Notes: generated from the letters alone by a model not told the origin. Shown: positions 45,897-56,387, numbered from the stretch's first letter. The stretch: 64,000 bases of DNA from Telopea speciosissima (GCF_018873765.1 NC_057924.1:19091542-19155541); one strand, 5' to 3'. Numbers and translations: made by a program.

Positions 45897-47593
45897 TGAT
45901 CCCGCTGGGGCTGATTTCCCCCAGCCGCCGAGGGGCAGTAGTATAAAAAATGCTCTGCTGCATTGGATTGAACTGATGGTTCAGTATGTTGTTTAGAGCT
46001 CGGTTTCCTGCGCTTGGACCTTTGCTTTGTATCAGAAAGTTCAGAGCTCAGTTGGTTTTGGCCAGGTTCTGCAATTAAGGGAGTTGGGTTGTAGTTGGTT
46101 GCCACTTGTGAGGTTGCAGGCTGAATGTGAATAGGGTATTGATTTATGTTGGTTGGAATAGCTAGCTGGGTCTGGGTGGGTGTGGTGGATATGTGACCTG
46201 AATTGAGGAGCTGGGTTGGGTTATGTGAGGTGGCTGGGTGGTTTGTAGGTTGTGTTAACGCCAGCTGGTGGGCTACCTGTTGCTGGGAGATATGGACATT
46301 AGACAAAATGGGGAGTAAGGAGAGAATTGTTGTGGCGGTGTCGGGGTGTTGAGATAGGTGATTGAGGAGCATGCGTGTGGCATTGTCTTGGCCATGCGAG
46401 GAGGGGACCACCATCTGATTAGCCATGGGTAGAAGGTGAGGAGGGGTGGAAGGAATCACGTCTGGGGAAAAGCAGAATGATGGAGAGGGGGGTATGCCAG
46501 GGTGGGTCTGGCCTAACGGTCTGTCAACAGTAGTGGTGGTCGTACAGGCGTGCACTAGTCCCAATCTGTGGTTGCCACGTGGCTGATCTCCGTGAGCAGG
46601 GGAATTCTGGTTTGGGCAATTCTGAGTGCCAATGCCCTGCGACGCCATGGAATGGTGGCCGGAGTTCTCTGAGTGAGGGTGATGGGGAGTAGGTTGGGTT
46701 GGTGGGTTTGTGGGTGAGGGTTGTGGAGCTTGGTGTCCGAAACTGATGCATTGGGTGTGTTCAACCAGACGGAGAGGGGGAGCAGGTGTTCTAAGCAGAG
46801 ATCCAAGAACAGGGGATGGCACCTCTGAGCAGAGGCTACTGAAGGGGCAACCATGAGTGCGATGATGGAGTTGGCGGGCTTCAAATAAGGCATCACATCT
46901 TCGGTCCTCATGACCAATAGTTCCACAGTAATAACAGACTATTGGTAGACGTTCATACCTGACCTGGACTGGTCGTAGAGAGGTTGAGCGGCTCTTGATT
47001 TGCAGAGTTGCTTTCAGCGGTTTAGTGATGTCTAGAAGGATTCTACAGCGTAGATATTCCAGAGTATCCCCCATGTGATTGCCTTTGATAATCATGGCTT
47101 TTTTGGGTTTGCCAATCTTCCCAGCTAGCTTGTAGGCAAATTCAAGAGAGAATAATTCCCTTGGAATCTCATGGAATTGTACCCAGAACTCAGTTGAGTT
47201 CACACCACTCGCACTATCCCCATTCCACGGCTCAAGGAGGAGGAGATTACCTGCGACCGACCACGGGCCCTCCTCTGTAACATTTTGAATATCAATTGGA
47301 TGGTGAAAATGAAATAAGAACTTGTGGTTGAGTAGTGGTGTGATCTCTACGCCGTACTTTAGATTCCAGGCTGCGACTAAAGCTTCTGAGACTGCCTGAC
47401 GGCGATATGGTTTCCCTTCTAGGAGCCGGCCTATGAGAGTAAGCGCATTGCTTTCCGCAAGAAGTTCCTCAAACTCATCCTCCAGTGAAATAGCGTCATC
47501 CTCGGAATCATACTGGATATCCGGTGGAAGTGGGGGTATGGGTGGATCAAGTGGTACTGAGAGATGTTGATTAAGCTCCATTTGCCTAGGCAA
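45893..47593 (-). CDS. LINE ORF1 protein (gag-like, DUF4283 and CCHC knuckle)
   Basis: 566 residues from MPRQMELN; the second Met, four codons on, is an alternative start. Residues 28-52 are acidic. Residues 45-190 match the DUF4283-type RNA-binding region of plant LINE ORF1 (LIGRLLEGKPYRRQAV, EGPWSVAGNLLLLEPW, and FWVQFHEIPRELFS). A single zinc knuckle has C220, C223, H228 and C233. Residues 250-540 are Pro, Thr, Gln and His-rich and probably disordered, followed by a KQRSKRRKPSSK basic patch. The likely role is binding of the element RNA to form the ribonucleoprotein. The stop TGA (45895-45893) overlaps the ATG of ORF2 by the sequence ATGA, so the ORFs may be coupled by reinitiation. No frameshift is seen. 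Confidence 0.93.
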   Translation of the reverse strand: MPRQMELNQHLSVPLDPPIPPLPPDIQYDSEDDAISLEDEFEELLAESNALTLIGRLLEGKPYRRQAVSEALVAAWNLKYGVEITPLLNHKFLFHFHHPIDIQNVTEEGPWSVAGNLLLLEPWNGDSASGVNSTEFWVQFHEIPRELFSLEFAYKLAGKIGKPKKAMIIKGNHMGDTLEYLRCRILLDITKPLKATLQIKSRSTSLRPVQVRYERLPIVCYYCGTIGHEDRRCDALFEARQLHHRTHGCPFSSLCSEVPSPVLGSLLRTPAPPLRLVEHTQCISFGHQAPQPSPTNPPTQPTPHHPHSENSGHHSMASQGIGTQNCPNQNSPAHGDQPRGNHRLGLVHACTTTTTVDRPLGQTHPGIPPSPSFCFSPDVIPSTPPHLLPMANQMVVPSSHGQDNATRMLLNHLSQHPDTATTILSLLPILSNVHISQQQVAHQLALTQPTNHPATSHNPTQLLNSGHISTTPTQTQLAIPTNINQYPIHIQPATSQVATNYNPTPLIAEPGQNQLSSELSDTKQRSKRRKPSSKQHTEPSVQSNAAEHFLYYCPSAAGGNQPQRDQ

Positions 47594-47700
47594 TAATGGA
47601 AGCAGAGGGGAAGCTCACTCACAAAGGAGGAAAAAACGCACTCACGAAGGAGGAGAAAAAGTTCGCCTGTTCTTCTTGCGGAGAAATGTACACTAGCAAT

Positions 47701-48371
47701 TTCAATATCTTACTTTTCTTTTGACTTTATACCATGGAAAAATGTTTTCTGAACCTTTGGAGAAAGGTACACTAGCACTTCTATGCTTATCTTTCTTTTT
47801 CTCACGTGAAATGTCCCTGCTGTTCTTTAATGTACGATACCTTTGTACTGCATCTCTTCGGTGGGGGTTTCTGTATGCCGCTTGCTCAAAGAACCTCCTG
47901 TCTTATACAAGTTATGGAGAATAAATAAAGTTGATCATTATCTCTTTTTGGATCAAGGTACATCTTGACAATGTAGATAAAAAGTTTTTTGGTAAAATAG
48001 AATATTGATTTCCAACCTCATGGAGTTGATTCTATTCTCCATCATTAATGTCCTTTATTCTTAATTTTGGAATAACCGTTATATATTCCACAAAAAGAGA
48101 CATTGAAACAAGATTTCTTACTTATTTATGACAAATGGGTTGTGATGGAACTTTTATCCCCATCCAAGATCTTTTACATCCGTGACTTGCGCACCATGCA
48201 TGGCCGTGCAAAAGACCTTTGGCCTTTATTTATTTTTTGTTTTTGCTTTTAATGTAGCCTAACATTGCTGGATAAAGGATATACAATGATCAAGAAAAAC
48301 AACTAGAGTTTCATGAAAATGATAGGGGCCCACCACCATGCATCTCTTCACAATTCACAAGTGCACCAGGG
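47701..48371. other. Non-coding with a short direct repeat
   Basis: GGAGAAATGTACACTAGCAA near 47680 recurs as GGAGAAAGGTACACTAGCAC near 47759, about 79 bp apart. No gene is seen. The left copy is close to the LINE 5' end but no match lies at the other LINE border, so it is not its TSD. Confidence 0.4.
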
Positions 48372-48550
48372 AATTTTTATCCTCTCAATTTGCCTACCCG
48401 TACTTGACGTCAAGTACATCTAATAGAGGGAGGTGGACCCCACCTCGAACAGTATGTTCGGGCAGGGGGTAGGATAGTCATTTTTGCCCTCTCTGTTAGA
48501 TGTACTTGACGTCAAGTATGGGCAGGCAAATTAAGAGGATAAAGATCCGT
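48372..48550. mobile_element. MITE with TGACGTCA palindromes in its TIRs
   Basis: Ends pair as ATTTTTATCCTCTCAATTTG and, inverted, ATCTTTATCCTCTTAATTTG. Next inside, each arm has the perfect palindrome TACTTGACGTCAAGTA (48401-48416 and 48503-48518), containing TGACGTCA. Flanking nonamers GCACCAGGG occur at 48363-48371 and 48551-48559, consistent with a 9-bp TSD (Mutator type); the identity extends two bases further left (GTGCACCAGGG). Length about 179 bp, non-coding. Confidence 0.75.
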
Positions 48551-48559
48551 GCACCAGGG

Positions 48560-48735
48560 GGATCTTTATGTCTCAAGTGTGGTGCACTATTTAGTGCACC
48601 AACGTGGCGCATTGGGCGGTGCACAACATTTGAGAGGATAAAAATCCATCACTCTCCTTGTGCGATGCACCATCGGATGCGCCACGTAGGAGCATTAGGC
48701 AGTGCACTGCACTGCACTTGAGAGGATAAAATCCC
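48560..48735. mobile_element. Second MITE, adjacent, same terminal style
   Basis: Ends are GATCTTTATGTCTCAAGTG and, inverted, GGGATTTTATCCTCTCAAGTG. Internal arms pair through GTGCACTATT and TGGCGCATTGGG. The right flank GCACCAGAG (48736-48744) matches the left GCACCAGGG at eight of nine positions. It shares terminal sequence with the previous MITE but not its interior, so the two are related family members inserted side by side. Confidence 0.65.
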
Positions 48736-48744
48736 GCACCAGAG

Positions 48745-49369
48745 TGCTTTTGTTTAATCTACAACTTGAGGTAGCACTTGGGCTGGGCCTATCATTCCTG
48801 AACTGGGTCTATTTGTCTATCCCCAAACCTGGATTAGGATCGATTTCCAACCCATGGGCTGGACCGCTGGACTTGGTTTGAAAGTTACAATATTATCCAA
48901 AAATGGGTTCATTTTACGAAAAAAACAAATGATCACTCAATCCTTACTGCAAGTAATCTACTCAAAATAAACTTGTGTATTACAAAACTACCCAAAACAG
49001 AGTTTTTCAATTTCATCTTGTGAGCACAACAGACACAATAGAAAAGAGAAGTTTGAGAGAGGACAAGGCAGAGTATAAAACTGGAGTACCATGTCCTCGA
49101 AGGAATAGGAGGGGTCCTGCAACTCCACTTTGTGTGTGAGAGATTTTTGAGGTTGGCATTGTTTGCGGCTCTATTATGGGCTGAGAGTATCGTACTCTTG
49201 AGCTCCTTATCTTCGTAAGACTTGTGATGGATGTTTGAGGTAAGCAAGGGTGATTTGTAAGCTCTGCAACCAATACATTGGTACATCAAATATTGGGTGC
49301 CTGGTCCCTGAACCTCGGCCTAGTATATGTTGAATTTTGAGTAAATCCAGTCTAGGGTTAGCCAGTGTA
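48745..49369. other. Non-coding spacer
   Basis: Ordinary sequence with GGGCTGGGCC-type and TTATCC-type patches. The minus-strand frames at 48933-49289 are unremarkable. Confidence 0.4.
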
Positions 49370-50470
49370 GTTCAAACCATGGAAGAAGAACTCGACCGAA
49401 ACCTGTCGAAACCACCGAGTTAACTTGGTTTCATAGGTTTTCGAGACAAGTTGAAGGGTGATTTAAAAAACTCCAGTGTGTCGATCGAAATTCGATGGTT
49501 TCGACCAATTTTAACTGGTTTCGACCGAGATGTTGGTAATTTCACAAGTTTCGACACTTATGCCTATCGAAACTTGGGGAAACTTGATTCGAAATCAGTA
49601 CAGATACTTAAGTATACCAGTAACCAGGTCAGAAACCAGGACATACATTTATTTATGCCTAATATCATCTAAGTAAATGATTTTGTATTTGTATTTCATT
49701 TACTTAAGATATTATTCATAAATAATAAAATACCCTTTATTTGAATCCAATGAAAATAGTTAAAAAATCAAATTTCAAAAGAAAAAAAAGTCAACCTCTA
49801 ATTCAAGAAAAAAAGCTGAATTTTCAGTGATAGGTGCAATTTTTAATATTCTAATGTTAGGGTTTTTCTCAAATCTAAAAATTCTATAAATCTTAATATG
49901 AAAAAATATTGCTAAAAATAAAAAATGCGGTAAAATATTCATTTGTTTTGATGTCCAAAAAAATATTTTCATTCAGAGTGATTTTGACAGCATTCGTGCA
50001 CATCAAATTAAGTTTGACCGGTACATAACTCCTTCAATATAAACCAGATTAAGCAATCTTGGACTTGTTGGAAAGCTATCAAAACAAAGCTTTCTAACAA
50101 ATCCAAGATTGTTTAAATCTGATTTATATTAAAGGTGTTAGGTCCCGGTCAAACCTTATTCGACACCATGTCCAAGAATAATATACAATATCAAACTTGA
50201 ATCAAAACTACAAGTATTATTTTTAGTGTTCATTATGTGAAACTAATGCATGGATTGGATTTAAATTGTCAAAAATAGGCAGCATAACAAGAATCAGGGT
50301 AAAAAAACAACTTCTGGGTCTCAAAACCAAGGTTCGAGTCTGCCTGGAAAAAGTTCTAGATTTCGACCGAAATATGGTCGAAATTGAGACGAACTCGGTT
50401 TTTGGCTGGTCGAAACCTAATCGAAACCTGAGTTTTAGAACCTTGGTTCAAACCAAACCTGATTAAGTTT
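49370..50470. repeat. Foldback family, copy 2 (partly truncated)
   Basis: Shares CATTTACTTAAGATATTATTC, TTTGAATCCAAT, GTTAAAAAATCAAATT and GTTTGACCGG with the element at 3640-5105. The left arm (about 49650-50070) is complete; the right arm breaks off near 50170. CGAAAC-rich flanks (TTTCGACCG, GGTTTCGACC) mark both outer sides. Confidence 0.65.
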
Positions 50471-50505
50471 CGACCCATCACTACCCACCCCCAATAAAAA
50501 AAAAA

Positions 50506-51917
50506 GGGTAAATTACATGTCACCCCTAGTTTTCAAACAAAACTCAAATCACCCCCTGATTTTTGAAAATACCCATCTGTCCCCCTCTACAGTAACGGTG
50601 TTAGTCCACTGTTAGTTATTGGTGTGAAATGACTATTTTACCCTTGTACTAAAACATTAGAATTAAATTTACAACACTACCCTTCATCTTCAACCTAAAG
50701 TACCCCACCCCTTTCCTACAACTCCGCTGGCAGCACCGCTACCGTTGCCGCCGCCTCTTCTTTGCCCTAGCCCTGTGGTCCATTCGTATCACGCCCATGC
50801 TCTCTAGATCTCTCCCCGTCGTCTTCTTCCTTGCAATCCAAACCCGGTTTTTTAATGGAGTGAACAATAAGGATCAATGGACCGCAAATGGATGTGTTAC
50901 TGTAATTCTATGGTCAAGGGATCAATGGAGATGTTCCTACAAGGAGAATTAGACTTTTGGAATTTTTAGCACAAATTCTTAGATTCCCCCGCTAAAAAGA
51001 TCCCTCCGATTTCAAAGAAATTAATCATCCAAACCCTTTCAAAACCCATTTCTCGCTTGACTCTCTCAAATAACCATTTCGTCCATCTTCATTAATTTCT
51101 ATTCTCTGGTAACCCTCAATTCTCAGTTCAATCTGTGAACTCTAGATTGAATTCTGAGAACTTGTTTTCGGCCATTAAAATTGATGGTAACAGGGTAAAG
51201 GACAATAAAACGGAGAACACAAGGAGTAATACTGAAAGTCAAGAACTCCGGGTACTACGCCAAGATTTTTGTGATGTTGTGCGCGTCAAATTTTCTATTT
51301 TTTTCTCTCTGATTTTATGTCTGAGTTTTCAGGGTTTTTAGGGCGAAAAATCCAGAAGAAGAGTGGCATAAAGGGAGAGAGAGAGAGATCTGAAAGGGAG
51401 ATCACTTCACATGTCCTTCCCTGAGTAGTTTAGCTTAAGATCTTTACAGTAGAACATTGTTCTCTTGTATGCCTTTGTTTTGTATGTTTCTGTCTTTCTT
51501 CCCCTGTTCTGCTCCCCTTGATATCAATATTATTTTCTATCATCACTGTTACAATCGATGGGATGTTTTGATGGTTGGTTGTGTTTTGTGATTTCAAAAA
51601 TGCATAATAGTCTTCAAATCTGAACTTTCTTCTCTCCGGTGAACTTCTGTTTGAGATTGAGTTGCAGGTGTGAGGAAGGGGATGAATTTGGGGTTTTTAG
51701 TTACAAGGCTAAAATCTTAAATCAACACGGGTCAAGGGTAGTTTAGGGATTTAAATTTATTTAACTGGCTGACATCATCACTTAATTACATAAAACTAAC
51801 AGTAGGGACTAATTTGTCATATTGAGGTTTAATACAGGGACTGATTTGAGTATTTTCAAAAAATCAGGGGTGATTTGAGTTTCATTTGAAAATTAGGGGG
51901 TGCCGTGTAATTTAGCC
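50506..51917. mobile_element. Mutator-like non-autonomous element, A9 TSD (possible Pack-MULE)
   Basis: Terminal inverted repeats of about 130 bp begin GGGTAAATTACATGTCACCC and, inverted, GGCTAAATTACACGGCACCC. They stay similar through the CAAATCACCCC and TTGAAAATAC blocks and the ACTGTTAGTT region. The flanks are A tracts: ten A at 50496-50505 and exactly nine A at 51918-51926, compatible with a 9-bp TSD of A but weak because the tract is simple. Length is 1412 bp. The interior has two gene-like features, a CT-rich leader with CCGCTGGCAGCACCGCTACC (near 50730) and an open stretch 51135-51341, but no parent gene is recognised. Confidence 0.7.
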
Positions 51918-51926
51918 AAAAAAAAA

Positions 51927-52564
51927 TATTCCCACCACAATATTTTTTGTTTTGATAGAAGTTGGGACATAATATAATAACAGGTCTTCGCTATTAACAT
52001 TTAAGAGACTTTACTTCTAAGTCAAGGGGCACAACTCAACACTGTCGGGTTTGGTGGCTTTTATCTAGCCGGTTGAAGATTTGGTTTAATGGAGAAGGTG
52101 GATAAATTTGTTAGTGTTGGGCCATATTGGGTCCAAGCCCATATGTCCAAGTGTCATATGAGTTGGCAAGAACTTTCTTTGGTGGGATGTGGAAACCAAA
52201 GAGTAAGGAACTATAGAAATTTCAAGATAAGCCTAAAGACAAAATTTATTTTTGAAATGACAACAAGAATATTAGATCTTGGGTAATATTACAATCAAAA
52301 TTTATTTTTGAAATGACAACAAAGAATAGTATATCTCTAGGCTGCTATAATATAAGAGATCTCTCATATTATCCCCCTCCCCCAAAAAAAAAATATAAAG
52401 AAACACCACTAATATTCTAATCTATTGAGGTAATCCACATCAGCGGTGGATGCTTCAACTATCAAGTAAAAAAGCCACAGATGGCCACCCCACCTTGAAC
52501 CAATTGGTTTTAAGATGAAAGCTTAATACAAATTATTATATTCGTATATATACATAGTGTCTTA
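51927..52564. other. 3' flank of the GDSL gene
   Basis: AT-rich non-coding sequence. It includes a C run joined to A9 near 52376-52390. No other gene is seen; the GDSL 3' UTR is expected in the right part. Confidence 0.4.
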
Positions 52565-54985
52565 TTATTTTTGCATGAGTTGCAGAATGTTTAGTGGAGT
52601 ACACTGGGTAGTACCACTAAAGCAATCGGTCGCAAGCAACAAGTTTGTTTGTTGTGATCGATGTCCTGTATCCCAGAAGATATTTGAAGTCCTATTTACA
52701 CAAGGTGTGACATCTTCTTGGCAAAGATAAGTTGAATAGTCTATAACACAACATGGGCCTCTATCTGTGAACCCTGCAACAGTAGATTTCTAGTCAGTTA
52801 TAGAATAGTAAGGCAAGTAGATTTCTAGTTAGTTATAGAATACTAAGGCAACGTTTGGTATGCATTCTTGGAATGCATTCTATGTCAATTTTGCACTCTC
52901 AGATAGTTGTTTTTATCGTTTGAGAATGCAAAATCAACTTAGAATGCATTCCGAGAATGCATACCCAACACAGCCAAAACAGATCAATACATCAAGCATA
53001 GGAAGACATGCATTTCAAGTTAATTTTAATGGCAATATCTGACCATATTTATAAGGGTTTTGACTCAAGTCATAAATGAATCCATAAATGTCTCCTAGAA
53101 CAAAAGTTGAACACTGGAGGCTTGCATTCAGTTCTTGTAACATATCCGGAAGACCTTCATTGTAGAGGGATACTATCTGATTTACATCCTCAGCACATCC
53201 ACTTGTAAGGTTTTTGATGTATAATTCTGCTGGTGTACACCCAAGAGCCATGATATTGAATACCACAAACTTCCTGGCTCCCAAATTATAAAGATCCTGC
53301 AATTTAATTGTATTAGCCACAATGGAGATTAATATATGTGACCAGAAAAGAAGTTCAAAAATTAGTTTCAAGGGTTGATGACTTTAGCTGTGTTTGGTAT
53401 GCATTCTTAGAATAGATTCTATGGACTACATTCTGAAGCTATATTTTTCTTTATGGGCAGATGTTCTCTGTGCCGCAACGCAGCCTGTGCCAGACACATG
53501 GGCTTGCCATTTGAGGCAGGGTGGTCATTTCACCCACCCCATGTGTCTGGGCGAAGCCTGCACCACCGGCACAGAGAACCTTTGGCCTTTCTTTATTTTC
53601 TCGTTTCAGAATATGTTCTAGACCAAGAATCTAGTATGGAAAACCATATTTTTCTTTATTTTCATGTTTTAGAATGCTTTCTAGATCAAGAATCTAGTCC
53701 AAGAATGAGTTATGTCTGTGTACCTGTAAATGTTGTTTGAGTTCTTTCAAGAGGAGACCGGAAAATTGCATCGGGTTGTATAGGTAACTACTATTGTAAT
53801 ATGCAGGTTGGAGATAGTTTGCAAAATAGTCATTGTTGCCTATCTCTACCCCAAAAATGGACTTGGACAAGTACTGTGAAAGCTCATCATTGGTTTCAAA
53901 GTTCTTTGGCAAGTAATGGTCAACAGTCTTTTGGAAAAATTCAATCTGTTCCTTCAATGGTAAATTCGTTCCCTGCATGATAAACCCATATAGATATGGT
54001 AAGATAAAATTAACGCAAAAATCAAGAAACATGAAGAAACAAAACAGATTTAAGCAAAGATGACACAGATATTTAATGTGGTTCACACACTAATTTGATT
54101 TGCCACATCCACAGGTGAAGCTGAAGATGATTCACTATGTGATGGAAGAAAATACAATGGAGATATCTCAAAAACACCCAAAACTCGCAACAAGAACTCT
54201 CCCCATAAAACCTAACATGAAAATACCCAAATCACTTCTCTCTTGCTTACGTACACAACAAGACAATAACACAAATAAATACTCCTCCAAGTCGGGTTGC
54301 CACAAAAAAATGTCAAAACGGGGTAAACTTCGAAACGGGTACAAGAATTCAAGACACACATAACAGATAATTTCTGAAAAGTCTAAATATCTCCGCCGAA
54401 CCTTATTGCAGTAATAACATTCAAAGATTTTCTCAAATTTTAGATAGAGTCCATACTAATGAAGTAGCATAAGAATTGAACTTACATATGTTTTTCCTGA
54501 TTCTTGGAGGATTCCAGCTGATCCTGATGCATAATTCATTCCAGTAATTGTTTTACTCTTTTCTGCCTTTGAAAGGCCCAAGTATGGAGGAACAAAGGGT
54601 AACCCAAGATATTGAGCTGCAAGCAATCAATGGAAAGAAAGTTTATTCTATAGTGAAAAGAAGACAAAAGTTTAAAATCATTATCGCTACTTCTGTTCCT
54701 CTGCATGAACTAGAACATATTTCCAAACTTATTTTCCCACTTACCTAAAAAATCTGCAAAAGTGTTGCCATTAGTGAATCTTCCTGTTGGACCAGCTGCA
54801 AAATCTATGCCATATGGTTTGTAATTTGCTTTTGCAGTTGTATTAAGGAAATCATTATTGCCACTATCTAGATTAGAATCTCCAAATACATATAAGGCAG
54901 GGGCAAGGTGGGTAGAACACTTTGCATAGAAGAACTGAGGAAATAAGCAAAGTGAGAGCAGAAACAGAGGAAAGGTGTTAGCCAT
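52565..54985 (-). CDS. GDSL esterase/lipase, five exons
   Basis: Exons on the complement: 54985-54745, 54616-54486, 53972-53724, 53296-53044 and 52773-52565, joined in frame to 360 residues. All introns are GT-AG (donor GTCAGA in the last). The start MANTFPLF gives an immediate signal peptide (about 1-22), fitting a secreted enzyme. Block I is FGDSN with catalytic Ser37; block II has G106 in GMNYASG; block III has N171 in IGNND; block V is D326 and H329 in WDTGHRS. The last exon is not visible as a long open frame and was found by splicing; it supplies GPCC, CVNRT and the catalytic Asp and His. Length fits the plant GDSL family (350-380). Block V normally reads DxxHPT; here Pro is replaced by Arg, which is unusual. 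These enzymes act on acyl esters outside the cell; the substrate here is unknown. Confidence 0.9.
52847..52975. mobile_element. Foldback MITE in GDSL intron 4
   Basis: The arms pair over about 55 bp: GGCAACGTTTGGTATGCATT and, inverted, GGCTGTGTTGGGTATGCATT, continuing through GGAATGCATTCTA and TTTTGCA(C/T)TCTCA. Length is 129 bp. A short tandem (TAGATTTCTAGT(C/T)AGTTATAG, two copies about 29-33 bp apart) precedes it. No clean TSD was found. Confidence 0.7.
53383..53710. mobile_element. Nested foldback elements in GDSL intron 3
   Basis: An outer foldback begins TAGCTGTGTTTGGTATGCAT and contains an inner one at 53463-53579 with arms GTTCTCTGTGCCG(C/G) and CAGACACATGGG pairing to their reverse complements at the right. 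The outer right arm is degraded and partly duplicated (TCTAGACCAAGAATCTAG and TCTAGATCAAGAATCTAG). The outer left end resembles the MITE at 52847, suggesting one family. The inner element resembles the CACATGGG/TGTCTGG phrases of the dispersed repeat at 37010. Confidence 0.6.
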
Positions 54986-55327
54986 GTTTTCTTGAATTAT
55001 TGTGTCATATTGATAACTTGCCAAATGGATTTTATAGGAATAAGGAGAGACTCAGATTAATTATATTTCTGTAATGAATTATTAGTATCCAATTTCTGAA
55101 ATCACACGTTAGCCAAACTCTGGTAGTTGAAATCTGTTTATGAACATGCAATCAATTGAGTTTTATGTCTTTGTGTTGAAAAAGCAATAAAATACAAAAA
55201 AAAAAATGGTTTCAAGAGTCAAGACTGGAGATTTTTATTTTGTATTTCTCATATCTTTTTCTCCCACGTGAGTTGTTGAATGAATCCCACATTAGCTGTT
55301 AGAGGAAACCCATTTCGTTCCTATTAC
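54986..55327. other. GDSL promoter region and flank
   Basis: AT-rich sequence with the TATA candidate and an A-rich patch near 55196-55206. No gene is seen. Confidence 0.4.
55030..55036 (-). promoter_or_regulatory. TATA-box candidate for the GDSL gene
   Basis: TATAAAA on the minus strand, about 45-51 bp upstream of the chosen ATG at 54985. A start about 25-30 bp downstream would place transcription initiation near 55005, after the alternative upstream ATG at 55024. This supports the MANTF start. Confidence 0.5.
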
Positions 55328-55855
55328 TAGTACAGGGTGTTAAACCGTCTGTTTCGGTTCGGTTCAACATGCTTAGGGGTAAAAACGAAAACCAAACCGT
55401 TTACCTATGGGGTTTTAAAAACGAAATCTGAACTGTTCAATAAACGGTTTCGATTTAAACGGGTTTAGTAGTTGTTTTTTTGTAAGATAACTGTTTTTTT
55501 TTTTCATTTTGATTTTTATTGAAATGAATGTAAACTTAACATTGAATTGACTTGTTAATTGTTGTATGTTTTCTTTTAATAATTGTACGGTTATAGATGT
55601 TTATTTATAATTGTAAGGTTATAATTGTAAGGTTATTTACTCTAATCATAAATGACTATACTCTGTATTTTAGTAATCGATTTTGAATGATTTATCATTG
55701 GTTAAAATGGTTCGATTCAATTTAAACCGTTTAATTAAACAATCTCAATTGTAAATCAAAACTGAACAATTTATTAAAAGGTTTCACGGCTTTAGTTTAA
55801 ATGGCTCGGTTCGGTTTCAATAAACTACTTCGGTTAGGTTTTGACACTAATAACC
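55328..55855. repeat. CAGGGTGTTAAACCG repeat, hAT-like candidate
   Basis: Left end CAGGGTGTTAAACCG. The right end reads AGTGTCAAAACCTAACCG on the minus strand. In between are many AAACCG and CGGTTTC modules, typical of an AT-rich non-autonomous element. No TSD was found. Non-coding. Confidence 0.45.
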
Positions 55856-56387
55856 AACTCACTATTATCACAGACTAGTCTCTCCTCATTGACTGAGTCC
55901 TCCCTTATCGCATCTCTCACCTATTCTTATCATCTAAAAGGTGTACACCTCTTGTAGAATGGTTACCAAACATATTGATGTGGACTATCATTGCCGGGAT
56001 TAGTCAATCCCGTGTTTCATGTTCAGACAAAATACATTGATGTGGATTATCATTTCATCTGCGATTGGGTCACTTGTAAGGACATGAGATTCACTACATA
56101 TCCACGCATGATCAGATTGCAGATCTCTTTATCAAAGGATTCATCTCTCACCTATTCTTATCATCTCATACGTGTACGTCTCTTGTAGAATGGTTACCTA
56201 ACACCTCAAAGGACCAAATAGCTAGATCAAGGAGTAAAACAAGTCCATCCTCTTGTATAAATTTATACTCACACGTCAATAGTATTATGAGCTTGAAACA
56301 CAAGATTATCTAATCGTTTAGACACACTTACTAGTAATCCACTTAAGGTCGATTTTTTGATATGGATATCTAACATAGTATTAGAGC
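55856..56387. other. Non-coding with a direct repeat
   Basis: TTGATGTGGA(C/T)TATCATT occurs near 55976 and 56038, and CACCTATTCTTATCATCT near 55918 and 56149, so a block of about 230 bp is imperfectly duplicated. No gene is seen. Confidence 0.45.

Larger units (their letters stand above)
41690..47700 (-). mobile_element. Full-length LINE (L1-like, RNase H-bearing), apparently intact
   Basis: A minus-strand retrotransposon of about 6.0 kb has a short 5' UTR, ORF1, ORF2, a 3' UTR of only about 13 bases (after the TAA at 41729-41727) and an uninterrupted 24-base A tail (T at 41690-41713). Both ORFs are open throughout. The 5' border is approximate: the leader contains two copies of a CTCCTT(C/T)GTGAGTG motif near 47620-47655 and I could not find a target-site duplication. 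An uninterrupted tail and two intact ORFs suggest a recent insertion. The other LINE pieces in the window (13.6, 23.1 and 31.6 kb) are truncated. Confidence 0.93.

Noticed and set aside
47680-47780. GGAGAAA.GTACACTAGCA direct repeat as LINE TSD
   Set aside because: Both copies are on the 5' side of the LINE; nothing matches on the 3' side next to the poly(A).
50325-50345. GGTTCGAGTC, a possible tRNA B box
   Set aside because: No A box at the expected distance and no cloverleaf; it is part of the foldback repeat flank.
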